Below, one piece after another: positions 9,144-18,593 of a stretch of 64,000 nucleotides of DNA. The position numbers were made by a program, and so were the translations under genes. Each line of letters begins with the position of its first letter. Position 1 is the first letter of the stretch. Location of the stretch: assembly GCF_904061905.1 (NCBI RefSeq), contig NZ_CAJFCI010000060.1, forward strand, positions 1 to 64,000, read 5' to 3'. The notes beneath the pieces are model-generated. The model made no database searches and was not told where the DNA came from. It saw only the letters and a program-made list of their open reading frames with translations. The stretch is from Zestomonas carbonaria. GTDB lineage: Bacteria; Pseudomonadota; Gammaproteobacteria; Pseudomonadales; Pseudomonadaceae.

Positions 9144-10113
9144 CGGCGCCTTCCTGCTCGAACTGGGCAGTTGGATCAGTGCGGTCAGCGGCCTGCCGAT
9201 CCTCCAGGCGGCGTTGCTCTATACCACCGCCCACGGGCTCGGCAGCCTGATGCTGGCGTTCGGCATCTGGGTGCTGCTGCCGAGCCGCTATCGCTTCCCG
9301 TTGCCGTGGAGCCCGCTGTTCATCTTCAGCCTGTCGTTCTTCATCCCGCTGATCGGGATGATCGGCGTGGCCCTGGCCCTGTTCCCGGCGCTGTACCTGC
9401 CGCGCAAGCGCAGCGAGCAGCCGTGGCAGGCCACCGGGGTTCCCGACCTGCCGTTCCGTCCGCAGCAGGAGAAGAGCCGCGAGCTGATGTTCAGCGATGG
9501 TGGCCTGCAGGACGTGTTGCGCCATGCCACCGATCCCGACCAGCGCCTGACGGCGATCTTCGCCACCCGGCGGATGCGCAGCAAGGAAGCGATCCCGATC
9601 CTCAAGCTGGCCCTGCGCGACCCGGCGGACGACGTCCGCTTGCTGGCCTACTCGATGCTCGACCAGCGCGAGAGCCGGATCAACCAGCGCATCGAAGCCA
9701 CCCTGGCGCTCCTGGCCAAGGCCAGGCCAGCCCGCCAGTTCGCCCTGCACGGCACCCTGGCCCGCTGGTACTGGGAGCTGGCCTACGTCGGGCTGGCCCA
9801 GGGCAGCGTGCTCGAACACGTGCTCGAACAGGCCCGCAACCACGTGACCCAGGCCCTGCAGGGCGCGGCCACCGAAGAGCTGCACCTGCTGGCCGGCCGC
9901 ATCGCCCTGGAGCAGGGCGACCTCGACCAGGCCGAGAGCTTCCTGGACCAGGCCGAGGCGGCCGGGACGGATGCGAGCCAACTGGCGCCGTACCGTGCCG
10001 AGATCGCCTTCCTGCGGCGCCGTTATCGAGAGGTCCCCGAGCTGCTCGCCGGGATACCTGGAGACATGTTGCAGCGACCGCCCTTCGCGGCGCTGGCGAG
10101 ATACTGGTTATGA
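9121..10113 (+). CDS. pelE: Pel inner-membrane protein PelE (TPR)
   Basis: 330 residues, one more than in PAO1. Two N-terminal membrane segments (residues ~1-85, including SPLFIFSLSFFIPLIGMIGV) are followed by a cytoplasmic helical TPR-like region with repeated Leu/Ala helices and the motif EQGDLDQAESFLDQAEAAG near residue 260. PelE joins PelD, PelG and the glycosyltransferase PelF in the inner-membrane synthase complex. It overlaps pelD by 23 bases and pelF by 4 bases (ATGA), so the three are translationally coupled. Confidence 0.94.
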   Translation: MISKWLFSGAFLLELGSWISAVSGLPILQAALLYTTAHGLGSLMLAFGIWVLLPSRYRFPLPWSPLFIFSLSFFIPLIGMIGVALALFPALYLPRKRSEQPWQATGVPDLPFRPQQEKSRELMFSDGGLQDVLRHATDPDQRLTAIFATRRMRSKEAIPILKLALRDPADDVRLLAYSMLDQRESRINQRIEATLALLAKARPARQFALHGTLARWYWELAYVGLAQGSVLEHVLEQARNHVTQALQGAATEELHLLAGRIALEQGDLDQAESFLDQAEAAGTDASQLAPYRAEIAFLRRRYREVPELLAGIPGDMLQRPPFAALARYWL

Positions 10114-11633
10114 CTGCGAATACCGTTCCGAGCGATGCGCCGAGTGTCGATGTCTGCCTGCTGCTGGAGGGCACCTGGCCCTACGTGCGCGGCGGCGTGT
10201 CCAGTTGGATCAACCAGTTGATCCTGGGCCTGCCGGAGCTGACCTTCTCGGTCTTCTTCATCGGCGGCCAGCGGGAAGCCTACGGCAAGCGCCACTACGC
10301 CATCCCGGACAACGTGGTGCACCTCGAGGAGCACTTCCTGGAAAGCGCCTGGACGTCGTTGCCGGGGCAGCCCACCCAGGACGGCGACGTGAGCAGGCTG
10401 ATGCTGGATGTGCATCGCTTCCTCCATTATCCGGACGAGCCGAGCGCGGAGCAGGGCGAGGCGTTTCTCGACACCCTGGCCGAGAGCCGCATCGGCCGCG
10501 AGGATTTCCTGCACAGCCGGGCCAGTTGGCAGGCGATCACCGAGGGCTACGGGAAACACTGCTCCGATCCGTCGTTCGTCAATTACTTCTGGACCTTGCG
10601 CTCGATGCAGGCGCCGCTGTTCATGCTGGCCGACGCGGCCCGCAACATGCCGCGGGCGCGCATGCTGCACTCGATCTCCACCGGTTATGCCGGGATGCTC
10701 GGCAGCGTCCTGCAACGCCGCTGGGGCTGCCACTACCTGCTCAGCGAGCACGGCATCTACACCAAGGAGCGCAAGATCGACCTGGCCCAGGCCAGTTGGA
10801 TCGCGGAGAGCCCCGGCGAACAGTTGAACACCGGGCTGGATGCAGAGGTCAGCTATATCCGGCGCCTGTGGATCCGCTTCTTCGAGCGGATCGGCCTGGT
10901 GGCCTATCGCTCGGCGCATTCGATCATCGCCCTTTACGAAGGCAACCGGCGGCGCCAGATACTCGATGGCGCCGATCCCGAGAAGACCCGGGTGATCCCC
11001 AACGGCATCGCCCTCGACAACTGGGCCGATGCCCTCGAGCGCCGGCCGCCGGGCATTCCCCCGGTGGTCGGGCTGGTCGGTCGGGTGGTACCGATCAAGG
11101 ACGTGAAGACCTTCATCCGCGCCATGCGCGGGGTGGTCAGCGCCATGCCGGAAGCCGAAGGCTGGATCGTCGGCCCGGAGGAGGAAGACCCGGACTACGC
11201 CGCCGAATGCCGCAGCCTGGTGGTCAGCCTCGGCCTGCAGGGCAAGGTCCGCTTCCTCGGCTTCCGGCAGATGCAGGAACTGCTGCCGCAGCTCGGCGTG
11301 ATGGTGCTGACCTCGATCAGCGAGGCCCAGCCGTTGGTGGTGCTTGAAGCCTGGGCCGCCGGCACCCCGGTGGTCACCAGCGATGTCGGCTCCTGCCGCG
11401 AACTGGTCGAAGGCTCCTCGGCCGAGGACCGCGACCTCGGCCAGGCCGGCGAGGTGGTGGCGATCGCTGATCCGCAGGCCACCGCGCGCGCCATCCTCTC
11501 GCTGCTGCGCAACCCGCAGCGCTGGCAGGCCACCCAGGCCGTCGGCCTCCAGCGGGTGCGGCGCTACTACACCGAAGAACTGATGCTCGCGCGTTACCGT
11601 GAGCTGTACCGCGAAGCCACGGAGAGCGCATAG
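10110..11633 (+). CDS. pelF: Pel glycosyltransferase PelF (GT4, GT-B fold)
   Basis: 507 residues from ATG 10110, exactly the PAO1 length. The start overlaps the pelE stop (ATGA); a longer upstream frame is only the shadow of pelE. A soluble GT-B glycosyltransferase that polymerises Pel from a UDP-sugar. The N-terminal domain begins VDVCLLLEGTWPYVRGGVSS. The C-terminal nucleotide-sugar domain has IPNGIALDNW, PPVVGLVGRVVPIKD and the E-x7-E signature SEAQPLVVLEAWAAGTPVV (Glu405 and Glu413) of retaining GT4 enzymes. Its stop codon touches the pelG start. Confidence 0.96.
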   Translation: MTANTVPSDAPSVDVCLLLEGTWPYVRGGVSSWINQLILGLPELTFSVFFIGGQREAYGKRHYAIPDNVVHLEEHFLESAWTSLPGQPTQDGDVSRLMLDVHRFLHYPDEPSAEQGEAFLDTLAESRIGREDFLHSRASWQAITEGYGKHCSDPSFVNYFWTLRSMQAPLFMLADAARNMPRARMLHSISTGYAGMLGSVLQRRWGCHYLLSEHGIYTKERKIDLAQASWIAESPGEQLNTGLDAEVSYIRRLWIRFFERIGLVAYRSAHSIIALYEGNRRRQILDGADPEKTRVIPNGIALDNWADALERRPPGIPPVVGLVGRVVPIKDVKTFIRAMRGVVSAMPEAEGWIVGPEEEDPDYAAECRSLVVSLGLQGKVRFLGFRQMQELLPQLGVMVLTSISEAQPLVVLEAWAAGTPVVTSDVGSCRELVEGSSAEDRDLGQAGEVVAIADPQATARAILSLLRNPQRWQATQAVGLQRVRRYYTEELMLARYRELYREATESA

Positions 11634-13004
11634 ATGGCGGGTATCGGCTTTGAACTGAGGAAGATCCTGTCCCGTGATTCCTACACGGCGACCCTGCGTG
11701 CCTACCTGTATGCCGGGCTGATCAGCTCGGGTCCCTGGGTGCTGTCGATCATCAGCGTGATGCTGATCGGCGTGCTCAGCCTCGGCACGGTGCTGCCGGA
11801 CGTGCTGATTCGCCAGTTCCTGATCACCGTGACCTACCTGATGGCCGGCTCGCTGATCCTCACCGGCGGCCTGCAACTGTTCTTCACCCGCTTCATCTCC
11901 GACCGCCTGTTCGAGCGCAAGCACGGGATGATCCTGCCCAACCTGGTGGGCATCCTGCTGCTGGTGACCATCGCCTCGGGGCTGCTCGCCGTCGTCCTGC
12001 TGGGTACTTTGTTCGAGGAGTCGTTCGCCTACCGCCTGCTGGTGATGGCCAACTTCGTGGTGCTCTGCAACCTGTGGCTGGTGATCATCTTCCTGTCCGG
12101 GATGAAGGCCTACAAGCGCATCCTGGCGGTGATGTTCGTCGGCTATGCGCTGATGGTGGCGTCGGCCTACCTGCTGCGCTTCCTGAAGATGGAAGGCTTG
12201 CTGCTGGGCCTGCTGATCGGCCACTCCAGCCTGCTGTTCATCTTCCTGTTCGATATCCTCCGCGAGTACCCGGCGGACCGCATGGTGGCCTTCGACTTCC
12301 TCGATCGGCGCCAGGTCTTCGTCAGCCTGCTGCTGACCGGGTTCTGCTACAGCCTGGGCATCTGGATCGACAAGTTCATCTTCTGGTTCAACCCGGCGAC
12401 CTCGGATGCTGTGATCGGTCCGCTGCGCGCCTCGATGCTCTACGACCTGCCGATCTTCCTCGCCTACCTGTCGATCATTCCGGGGATGGCGGTGTTCCTG
12501 GTGCGTATCGAGACCGACTTCGCCGAATGGTACGAGCGCGTCTATGCGGCGATCCGTGGCGGCGAGACCTTGCAGCACATCGGCTGGCTCAAGGAGCAGA
12601 TGATCCTAGCCATCCGCCAGGGGCTGCTGGAGATCTGCAAGGTGCAGGGGCTGACCCTGGTGCTGCTGTTCCTGCTGGCGCCGCAGTTGCTGTCCTGGCT
12701 GGGCATCTCCCACTACTACCTGCCGCTGTTCTACGTCGACGTGATCGGCGTGAGCATCCAGGTGGTGTTCATGGCGCTGCTCAACGTGTTCTTCTACCTC
12801 GACAAGCGCGCCATCGTGCTCGAACTGTGCGTGCTGTTCGTGCTGGCGAACGGAGCCCTGACCCTGTTCAGCCAGATGCTGGGGCCGAGCTTCTTCGGCT
12901 ACGGCTTCACCCTGTCGCTGCTGCTCTGCGTGCTGCTGGGGCTGTATCGGTTGACGTCGGCCCTTGACGACCTGGAGTACGAGACCTTCATGCTCAGCCG
13001 TTGA
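11634..13004 (+). CDS. pelG: Pel inner-membrane transporter PelG
   Basis: 456 residues, a polytopic protein of about 12 predicted helices of the Wzx/MATE-like polysaccharide flippase superfamily (for example LLGLLIGHSSLLFIFLFDI, GLTLVLLFLLAPQLLSWL, FTLSLLLCVLLGLYRL). It starts directly after the pelF stop with no gap. PelG is thought to move the growing Pel chain across the inner membrane together with PelD and PelE. It is the last pel gene; the next gene converges on it and the two stops are only a few bases apart. Confidence 0.95.
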   Translation: MAGIGFELRKILSRDSYTATLRAYLYAGLISSGPWVLSIISVMLIGVLSLGTVLPDVLIRQFLITVTYLMAGSLILTGGLQLFFTRFISDRLFERKHGMILPNLVGILLLVTIASGLLAVVLLGTLFEESFAYRLLVMANFVVLCNLWLVIIFLSGMKAYKRILAVMFVGYALMVASAYLLRFLKMEGLLLGLLIGHSSLLFIFLFDILREYPADRMVAFDFLDRRQVFVSLLLTGFCYSLGIWIDKFIFWFNPATSDAVIGPLRASMLYDLPIFLAYLSIIPGMAVFLVRIETDFAEWYERVYAAIRGGETLQHIGWLKEQMILAIRQGLLEICKVQGLTLVLLFLLAPQLLSWLGISHYYLPLFYVDVIGVSIQVVFMALLNVFFYLDKRAIVLELCVLFVLANGALTLFSQMLGPSFFGYGFTLSLLLCVLLGLYRLTSALDDLEYETFMLSR

Positions 13005-13006
13005 GC

Positions 13007-13891
13007 TCAGCCCGGCGTCGCGTCCAGCAGGCTCCGCAGCCAGGCCGTCACGTCGGCGGCGCCGGCCTGGCGCAGGCCTTCGCCGAGGGCGTTGGCCTCC
13101 GGGTGCCGGCGGGGCAGGAGGAGGATCTCCGGGGTGCTGCTGTGCAGCAGTGGCAGGCGGGCGTAGGGCAGGCCGCTGTCGAGCAGCAGGCCCATGAACG
13201 CCGGGTCGCTCCAGGCCAGTTCGGGCATGGCCAGCACGTGGTGGTTCCTGCGCAGTTCGTTCAGCCCGTCGGCGCTCAGCCGATAGCGGGTGACGACCGC
13301 CGGCAGGCTGTCCTCCAGGCCGCGCAGGCGGGCGTAGACGATGGCGCTGGCGAAGGCTTCGTGGTTTTGCTCGCCGGTCCAGAACAACCGCTCGCCGAGC
13401 CAGTCGGCCTGGAGCAACTGGATCGGTTCGCCGGCCAGGAAGCGCGGCAGGGCCAGGCTGATCGTCTTGAGGAAATCCTTGTAGCTGATGATGCGCAGGT
13501 TGCGGCAGGCCGGGGTGGCGGCGAAGTCCTCGAGGTGGGCGAAGGGCGGTTCGTTCGACTCGCCGGCCAGGCCATCGATCCGCTTCAGGTCAAGATCGGC
13601 CACCTCGTGCCGCTGCTGCTCCACCACGCGGACCAGCAGCGCGTGGGCATCGGCCTTGTCTTCCTGCACCGGCCCGGACAGCGCGCCGCGCGGCAGCTCC
13701 ACCAGGCGTTGCAACTGCGGCCCGGCACGCCACCAGATGCTCGGCTGCAACAGCGGCGGCGCGGGGAACGGCAGACGCAGCGCGGCGGCCCGTTCGCGCA
13801 CCTGGCGCGCACCCCGGCCGCCCAGGCCGAAACGCCGGGCGAGATCGCCAAGGCGGGTCGTCAGGCTGGCAGGGGATTCGGGCAGACTCAT
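13007..13891 (-). CDS. Conserved hypothetical protein
   Basis: 294 residues if started at ATG 13891 (MSLPESPASL); the frame stays open 29 codons further upstream, but that stretch looks non-coding. Arg/Leu-rich soluble protein with no signal peptide or membrane segment. Visible blocks are LPFPAPPLLQPSIWWRAGPQLQRLVEL, shortened here to its central SIWWRAGPQ, then CRNLRIISYKDFLKTISLALP and YARLRGLEDSLPAVVTRYRL. I do not recognise the function; from memory an orthologue sits beside pel in P. aeruginosa, so the neighbourhood is old. It converges on pelG and lies back to back with the DUF2835 gene. Confidence 0.75.
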   Translation of the reverse strand: MSLPESPASLTTRLGDLARRFGLGGRGARQVRERAAALRLPFPAPPLLQPSIWWRAGPQLQRLVELPRGALSGPVQEDKADAHALLVRVVEQQRHEVADLDLKRIDGLAGESNEPPFAHLEDFAATPACRNLRIISYKDFLKTISLALPRFLAGEPIQLLQADWLGERLFWTGEQNHEAFASAIVYARLRGLEDSLPAVVTRYRLSADGLNELRRNHHVLAMPELAWSDPAFMGLLLDSGLPYARLPLLHSSTPEILLLPRRHPEANALGEGLRQAGAADVTAWLRSLLDATPG

Positions 13892-14025
13892 GGGGTGGGA
13901 TACTCCGGGGACTCGGGTGCCAGTTTGGCAGAGGAACGCCCTGGCTGCACGATCCATCCCGGCTGCCGACGCCTCCATGATGTGTTTATGGCACTATGCC
14001 GGCGATTCGTTACATGGGGGCCGAC

Positions 14026-14244
14026 ATGAGGCTCGAGCTGGACATCGCCTTGCCTGCCGAACGACTGCAAGCGGTCTATCGTGGCCAGGCCAACCGGGTT
14101 CTCCTGACCAGTCGCGACGGTCGGCGGGTCAGCCTGCCGGCCCATCATCTGCGTCCGTTCATCGGCCATGCGGGTGTCTACGGCAGTTTCGTCCTGGAGT
14201 TCTCCGCCGAAGGCGAACTGCTCAGCCTGCGCCGGCAGGATTGA
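14026..14244 (+). CDS. DUF2835 family small protein
   Basis: 72 residues from ATG 14026 (MRLELDIALPAERLQAVYRG); GGGGG a few bases upstream favours this start over in-frame ATGs at 13996 and 14014. Recognisable family features are LQAVYRGQANRVLLTSRDGRRVSLPAHHLRPF and VYGSFVLEFSAEGELLSLRR, quoted here only as landmarks RVSLPAHHLRPF and GSFVLEF. These small proteins are widespread in gammaproteobacteria and have no assigned role. The compact beta-rich sequence has no signal or membrane helix. It precedes pyrD by 75 bases and could share its transcript. Confidence 0.8.
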   Translation: MRLELDIALPAERLQAVYRGQANRVLLTSRDGRRVSLPAHHLRPFIGHAGVYGSFVLEFSAEGELLSLRRQD

Positions 14245-14319
14245 CCGCGTGCCTCGCCTGGCCGGCCGGCGCGCGGCTATAATCGCGGCCCATCGCCCAA
14301 TACCGAGCTAAGCCTGCCC

Positions 14320-15342
14320 ATGTACAACCTGGCCCGCGAGCTGCTGTTCCAACTGTCCCCGGAAACTTCCCACGAACTGTCCATCGACCTGATCGGCGCC
14401 GGCGGCCGTCTGGGCCTCAACGGCCTGTTGTGCAAGGCACCGCGACCGCTGCCGGTGAACGTCATGGGGCTGGACTTCCCCAATCCGGTCGGCCTGGCGG
14501 CGGGGCTGGACAAGAACGGCGACGCCATCGACGGTTTCGCCCAACTGGGCTTCGGCTTCATCGAGATCGGCACCGTGACCCCGCGTCCGCAGCCGGGCAA
14601 TCCCAAGCCGCGACTGTTCCGCCTGCCCGAGGCCGAGGCGATCATCAACCGCATGGGCTTCAACAACCATGGCGTCGACCACCTGCTGGCGCGGGTCAAG
14701 GCGGCCAGGTTCAAGGGCGTGCTGGGCATCAATATCGGCAAGAACTTCGACACCCCGGTCGAGCGCGCGGTGGACGACTACCTGATCGGCCTGGACAAGG
14801 TCTACGCCCATGCCAGCTACGTCACCGTCAACGTCAGCTCGCCGAACACCCCGGGGCTGCGCACCTTGCAGTACGGCGATTCGCTCAAGCAACTGCTCGA
14901 GGCCCTGCGCCAGCGCCAGGAGGACTTGGCCGTCGAACACGGCAAGCGCGTGCCGCTGGCGATCAAGATCGCCCCGGACATGACCGACGAGGAGATCGCC
15001 CAGGTCGCCGCCGCGCTGGTGGAGGCGGGCATGGATGCGGTGATCGCCACCAACACCACACTCGGCCGCGAAGGCGTCGAGGGCCTGCCCCATGGCGACG
15101 AGGCCGGCGGGCTGTCCGGCGCGCCGGTGCGCGACAAGAGCACCCATACCGTCAAGGTGCTGGCCGGTGAACTGGGCGGGCGCCTGCCGATCATCGCCGT
15201 GGGCGGCATCACCGAGGGCAGCCATGCGGCCGAGAAGATCGCCGCCGGTGCCAGCCTGGTGCAGATCTACTCGGGCTTCATCTACAAGGGGCCGGCGCTG
15301 ATCCGCGAGGCGGTGGACGCCATCGAGGCGCTGAAGCGCTGA
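14320..15342 (+). CDS. pyrD: Dihydroorotate dehydrogenase (quinone), class 2
   Basis: 340 residues. Catalyses the fourth step of pyrimidine synthesis, oxidising dihydroorotate to orotate with FMN and passing electrons to ubiquinone at the inner membrane. The N-terminal helices ([20 protein letters not shown]) are the membrane-association extension that marks class 2. The TIM-barrel has [36 protein letters not shown] (landmark [11 protein letters not shown]), [11 protein letters not shown] with the catalytic serine near residue 175, ATNTT and the phosphate-binding VGGI and [13 protein letters not shown]. Length and motifs are normal. Downstream come a short palindromic repeat and then the convergent rmf terminator. 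Confidence 0.97.
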   Translation: MYNLARELLFQLSPETSHELSIDLIGAGGRLGLNGLLCKAPRPLPVNVMGLDFPNPVGLAAGLDKNGDAIDGFAQLGFGFIEIGTVTPRPQPGNPKPRLFRLPEAEAIINRMGFNNHGVDHLLARVKAARFKGVLGINIGKNFDTPVERAVDDYLIGLDKVYAHASYVTVNVSSPNTPGLRTLQYGDSLKQLLEALRQRQEDLAVEHGKRVPLAIKIAPDMTDEEIAQVAAALVEAGMDAVIATNTTLGREGVEGLPHGDEAGGLSGAPVRDKSTHTVKVLAGELGGRLPIIAVGGITEGSHAAEKIAAGASLVQIYSGFIYKGPALIREAVDAIEALKR

Positions 15343-15348
15343 AACCCT

Positions 15349-15371
15349 GTAGGAGCGAGCTCTGCTCGCGA
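15349..15371. repeat. REP-like palindrome (GTAGGAGCGAGC family)
   Basis: GTAGGAGCGAGC followed by TCTGCTCGCGA folds into a hairpin. This is the Pseudomonas intergenic REP type starting GTAGGAGC; other members are at 53248-53700 and 63955-64000. Confidence 0.75.
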
Positions 15372-15392
15372 AAGAGAGGCTTATTTACTGGT

Positions 15393-15410
15393 TCCCCGCG
15401 TTCGCGGGGA
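15393..15410. repeat. GC-rich hairpin TCCCCGCG-TT-CGCGGGGA
   Basis: A perfect 8-bp stem with a two-base loop between pyrD and the rmf terminator. It is related to the longer palindrome at 63897-63936 (shared core CCCGCG..CGCGGG). It may serve as pyrD 3' end or simply be a dispersed repeat. Confidence 0.6.
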
Positions 15411-15434
15411 CCCAAAAAGAGAAAAAACAGGCAA

Positions 15435-15459
15435 TAAAAAGGGCTCCCGAAGGAGCCCT
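15435..15459 (-). terminator. Rho-independent terminator of rmf
   Basis: GGGCTCC-CGAAG-GAGCCC hairpin at 15441-15459; read on the minus strand it is followed by a T run (complement of 15436-15440). It lies about 60 bases past the rmf stop. Confidence 0.8.
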
Positions 15460-15520
15460 GGGCTCTCGCCCGCCGCCCGGATGGGGCGCGCTTGGTGAGT
15501 CTTGAAGTCGGGACCCTTTA

Positions 15521-15736
15521 TCAGCCGACAGCGTTAATTTGATTGAGGCGATGGATGCCGGCCGTGCCGGTCAGACCGTCCCACTGGTCGCCACGACCTT
15601 CGCGCCAGCCGTTGAGCCAGGCCTGGCGAACAGACGGTAAAGTGAAAGGACACAGATCGCGGGATTTGCCGTGCAGACCGAATTGATAACCGCGCACAAA
15701 AGCTCTTTCTAAAGGATCACGCTTAAGTCTTCTCAT
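15521..15736 (-). CDS. rmf: Ribosome modulation factor
   Basis: 71 residues, highly basic. RMF binds 70S ribosomes in stationary phase or starvation and drives 100S dimer formation and hibernation. Characteristic blocks are MRRLKRDPLERAFVRGYQFG, CPFTLPSVRQAWLNGWREGR and a short tail. The longer C-terminus (GTAGIHRLNQINAVG) is the usual pseudomonad form. It is convergent with pyrD and followed by a good terminator; the 541-base gap upstream would hold its growth-phase-controlled promoter. Confidence 0.95.
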   Translation of the reverse strand: MRRLKRDPLERAFVRGYQFGLHGKSRDLCPFTLPSVRQAWLNGWREGRGDQWDGLTGTAGIHRLNQINAVG

Positions 15737-16277
15737 AGGGTGTTGCCCTCTACTGTTGACTGTTATGTCCTCTTCGCCTCAGGTCGAGGCCTGGTAGTAA
15801 TGGTTCTACCAGTGGAGCTGCTGCCGGCGTCGCAGCTCATCCGTCATCCCATTGCGGCGATGACCTGAGTTGATTTCTAACCATTCCCACCCCGGGTGGG
15901 AATGATCGATTTGTCATAAGCACGTAACGATTACGAGATAGGGGCGATAAGGCGAGGTTCCTCTACACAGCGTCATTCTTGCCTGAAGTCCGCTATATGG
16001 GGCTTAGGGGATAAAGATGGCCAGTCGCTGATGGCTCCCTGGCACTACCCTGTATTCCGACGAAGGGTCCACCTGCGACCTTTTGTCACCCAACAGGCTC
16101 GACTCCGTCACACAGGATGGAACGAGCCGGCTGGGCGCGTCGTCGACGCTCCCGGCCTGACGCCCGCCACACGCGGGCAAGCGACACCTGTCGTGTCGCG
16201 CAGCCGCGGATGGACCGTGGCTGTCCAACCCCGGCCATGTCCCGCGAGGGCAGGCCACAGACCGCCGCGAGGCTTGC
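15737..16277. promoter_or_regulatory. rmf-rlmL divergent intergenic region
   Basis: 541 bases between divergent rmf and rlmL. Open frames here lack a ribosome site and family features, so I see no gene. The rmf side (to about 15960) is AT-richer and contains a perfect inverted repeat, 9-bp arms ATTCCCACC and GGTGGGAAT at 15883-15903. The rlmL side is GC-rich and featureless. Confidence 0.5.
15883..15903. repeat. Perfect inverted repeat upstream of rmf
   Basis: ATTCCCACC - CCG - GGTGGGAAT, arms of 9 bp with a three-base centre, about 150 bases upstream of the rmf start. No T-tract follows on either strand, so an operator is more likely than a terminator. No known regulator motif is recognised. 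Confidence 0.4.
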
Positions 16278-18461
16278 ATGTCGGACCGCTACGAAGTTTT
16301 TCTCACCTGCCCGAAAGGCCTGGAAACCCTGCTCGCCGAGGAGGCCGGTGGCCTCGGGCTGGAGGATGTAGCCACCCAGGTCGCCGCCATCCGTGGCAGC
16401 GCCGACCTGGAGACGGCCTACCGGCTGTGCCTGTGGTCGCGCCTGGCCAACCGTGTGCTGCTGGTGCTCAAGCGATTCACCATGGCCAACGCCGAGGACC
16501 TCTACCAGGAAGTGCTGGCGGTCGACTGGCAGGAACACCTGGCGGCGGGCGGCAGCCTCGCCGTGGAGTTCAGCGGCCATGGCTCGGGCATCGACAACAC
16601 CCACTTCGGCGCGCTCAAGGTCAAGGACGCCATCGTCGACCGCCTGCGCCGCGACAGCGGCCAGCGTCCGTCGATCGACAAGATCAACCCGGACGTGCGC
16701 ATCCACCTGCGCCTGGAGCGCGGCGAGGCGATCCTCTCCCTGGACCTTTCCGGCCACAGCCTGCACCAGCGCGGCTACCGCTTGCAGCAGGGCGCCGCGC
16801 CGCTCAAGGAAAACCTCGCCGCCGCCGTGCTGATCCGCACCGGCTGGCCGCGCATCGCCGCCGAGGGCGGCGCGTTGGCCGACCCCATGTGCGGGGTCGG
16901 CACCTTCCTGGTCGAGGCCGGGATGATCGCCGCCGACATCGCTCCCAACCTCAGGCGCGAGCGCTGGGGTTTCTCCAACTGGCTGGGCCATGTGCCGGCC
17001 TTGTGGAAGCGTCTGCACGCCGAGGCCGAGGAACGCGCCGCCGCCGGCCTGGCCAGGCCGCCTCTGTGGATTCGCGGCTACGAGGCCGACCCAAGGCTGA
17101 TCCAGCCGGCGCGCAACAACATCGAGCGTGCCGGGCTGGGCGAGTGGGTGCGCGTCTACCAGGGTGAACTGGCGACCTTCGAACCGCGCACGGACAAGGG
17201 CCAGAGCGGCCTGGTGATCTGCAACCCGCCCTACGGCGAGCGCCTGGGCGACGAGGCCAGCCTGCTGTATCTCTACCAGAACCTCGGCGAGCGCCTGCGC
17301 CAGGCCTGCCTGAACTGGGAAGCCGGGGTGTTCACCGGCGCGCCCGAACTGGGCAAGCGCATGGGCATCCGCAGCCATAAGCAGTACGCCTTCTGGAACG
17401 GTGCGCTGCCGTGCAAGCTGCTGCTGTTCAAGGTGCAGCCGCAGCAGTTCGTCACCGGCGAGCGACGGTCCGCCGAAGAGCGCGATGTCGAGCCGGTCGC
17501 GGCGAAGCCCGCCGAGTCGGCGCGTCTCAGCGAGGGCGGGCAGATGTTCGCCAACCGCCTGCAGAAGAACCTCAAGACCCTCGGCAAGTGGGCGCGCCGC
17601 GAGGGCGTCGAATGCTACCGCTTGTACGACGCCGACATGCCCGAATATGCCCTGGCGGTCGACCTCTACCGCGACTGGGTGCACGTGCAGGAATACGCGC
17701 CACCGCGCTCGATCGACCCGGACAAGGCCCAGGCGCGCCTGCTCGACGCCCTGGCGGCGATTCCCCAGGCGCTCGGCGTCGATACCGCCAAGGTGGTGGT
17801 CAAGCGCCGCGAGCGGCAGACCGGCACCAGGCAGTACCAGCGCCAGGCGGCGCAGGGGCAGTTCATGGAGGTGACCGAGAGCGGGGTGAAGCTGCTGGTC
17901 AACCTCACCGACTACCTGGACACCGGCCTGTTCCTCGACCATCGCCCACTGCGCCTGCGCATCCAGCGCGAGGCGGCCGGCAAGCGCTTCCTCAACCTGT
18001 TCTGCTACACCGCCACGGCCACCGTGCACGCGGCCAAGGGCGGCGCGCGCAGCACCACCAGCGTCGACCTGTCGAAGACCTACCTGGACTGGGCGCGGCG
18101 CAACCTGGCGCTGAACGGTTTCTCCGACAAGCAGCGCCTGGAGCAGGGGGACGTGATGGATTGGCTGGCGGCCGATCGCGGCGAGTACGACCTGATCTTC
18201 ATCGACCCGCCGACCTTCTCCAACTCCAAGCGCATGGAAGGGGTGTTCGACGTGCAGCGCGACCACGTCCGCCTGCTCGACCTGGCCATGGCGCGCCTGG
18301 CCAAGGGCGGGGTGCTGTACTTCTCCAACAACTTCCGCAAGTTCCAGCTCGATGAAGGGCTGGTCGAGCGCTACAAGGTGGAGGAGATCAGCGCGCAGAC
18401 CCTGGACCCTGACTTCGCACGCAACCCGAAGATTCACCGGGCTTGGCGGTTCGGCCTGTAG
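16278..18461 (+). CDS. rlmL: Bifunctional 23S rRNA methyltransferase RlmKL
   Basis: 727 residues, a fusion of two SAM methyltransferases. The N-terminal half (RlmL, m2G2445) has a THUMP domain (residues ~45-155) and a Rossmann methyltransferase with DPMCGVGTFLVEA and the catalytic NPPYG at 316-320. The C-terminal half (RlmK, m7G2069) has RFLNLFCYTATATVHAA, shown by FCYTATATVHAAKGGA, and DPPTF at 643-647. The fusion is standard in gammaproteobacteria. It modifies the peptidyl-transferase region of 23S rRNA. The gene lies next to pyrD and rmf in P. aeruginosa as well. Confidence 0.96.
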   Translation: MSDRYEVFLTCPKGLETLLAEEAGGLGLEDVATQVAAIRGSADLETAYRLCLWSRLANRVLLVLKRFTMANAEDLYQEVLAVDWQEHLAAGGSLAVEFSGHGSGIDNTHFGALKVKDAIVDRLRRDSGQRPSIDKINPDVRIHLRLERGEAILSLDLSGHSLHQRGYRLQQGAAPLKENLAAAVLIRTGWPRIAAEGGALADPMCGVGTFLVEAGMIAADIAPNLRRERWGFSNWLGHVPALWKRLHAEAEERAAAGLARPPLWIRGYEADPRLIQPARNNIERAGLGEWVRVYQGELATFEPRTDKGQSGLVICNPPYGERLGDEASLLYLYQNLGERLRQACLNWEAGVFTGAPELGKRMGIRSHKQYAFWNGALPCKLLLFKVQPQQFVTGERRSAEERDVEPVAAKPAESARLSEGGQMFANRLQKNLKTLGKWARREGVECYRLYDADMPEYALAVDLYRDWVHVQEYAPPRSIDPDKAQARLLDALAAIPQALGVDTAKVVVKRRERQTGTRQYQRQAAQGQFMEVTESGVKLLVNLTDYLDTGLFLDHRPLRLRIQREAAGKRFLNLFCYTATATVHAAKGGARSTTSVDLSKTYLDWARRNLALNGFSDKQRLEQGDVMDWLAADRGEYDLIFIDPPTFSNSKRMEGVFDVQRDHVRLLDLAMARLAKGGVLYFSNNFRKFQLDEGLVERYKVEEISAQTLDPDFARNPKIHRAWRFGL

Positions 18462-18480
18462 CGCAGGCACGCTCAAACGC

Positions 18481-18520
18481 CGACAAGAGCGCTGGAGGCT
18501 GGAAGGCTGGACGGAAAAGC
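18481..18520. repeat. Dispersed repeat, copy A (AAGAGCGCTGGAGGCTGG type)
   Basis: Starts CGACAAGAGCGCTGG and continues with AGGCTGGAAGGCTGGACGG then AAAAGC. A close copy is at 40937-40975 and a palindromic variant at 58646-58727. It lies right after rlmL. Confidence 0.65.
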
Positions 18521-18593
18521 TCTCCGCTCCTGGGGGAGGGAGCGACACGATGTGTATGGAAAACACGGAAGCCTGACAGCACGCACGAATACA

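Noticed and set aside
16031..16277. A gene between rmf and rlmL
   Set aside because: The open frame overlaps rlmL in another phase, and its upstream part has no ribosome site or recognisable protein features.
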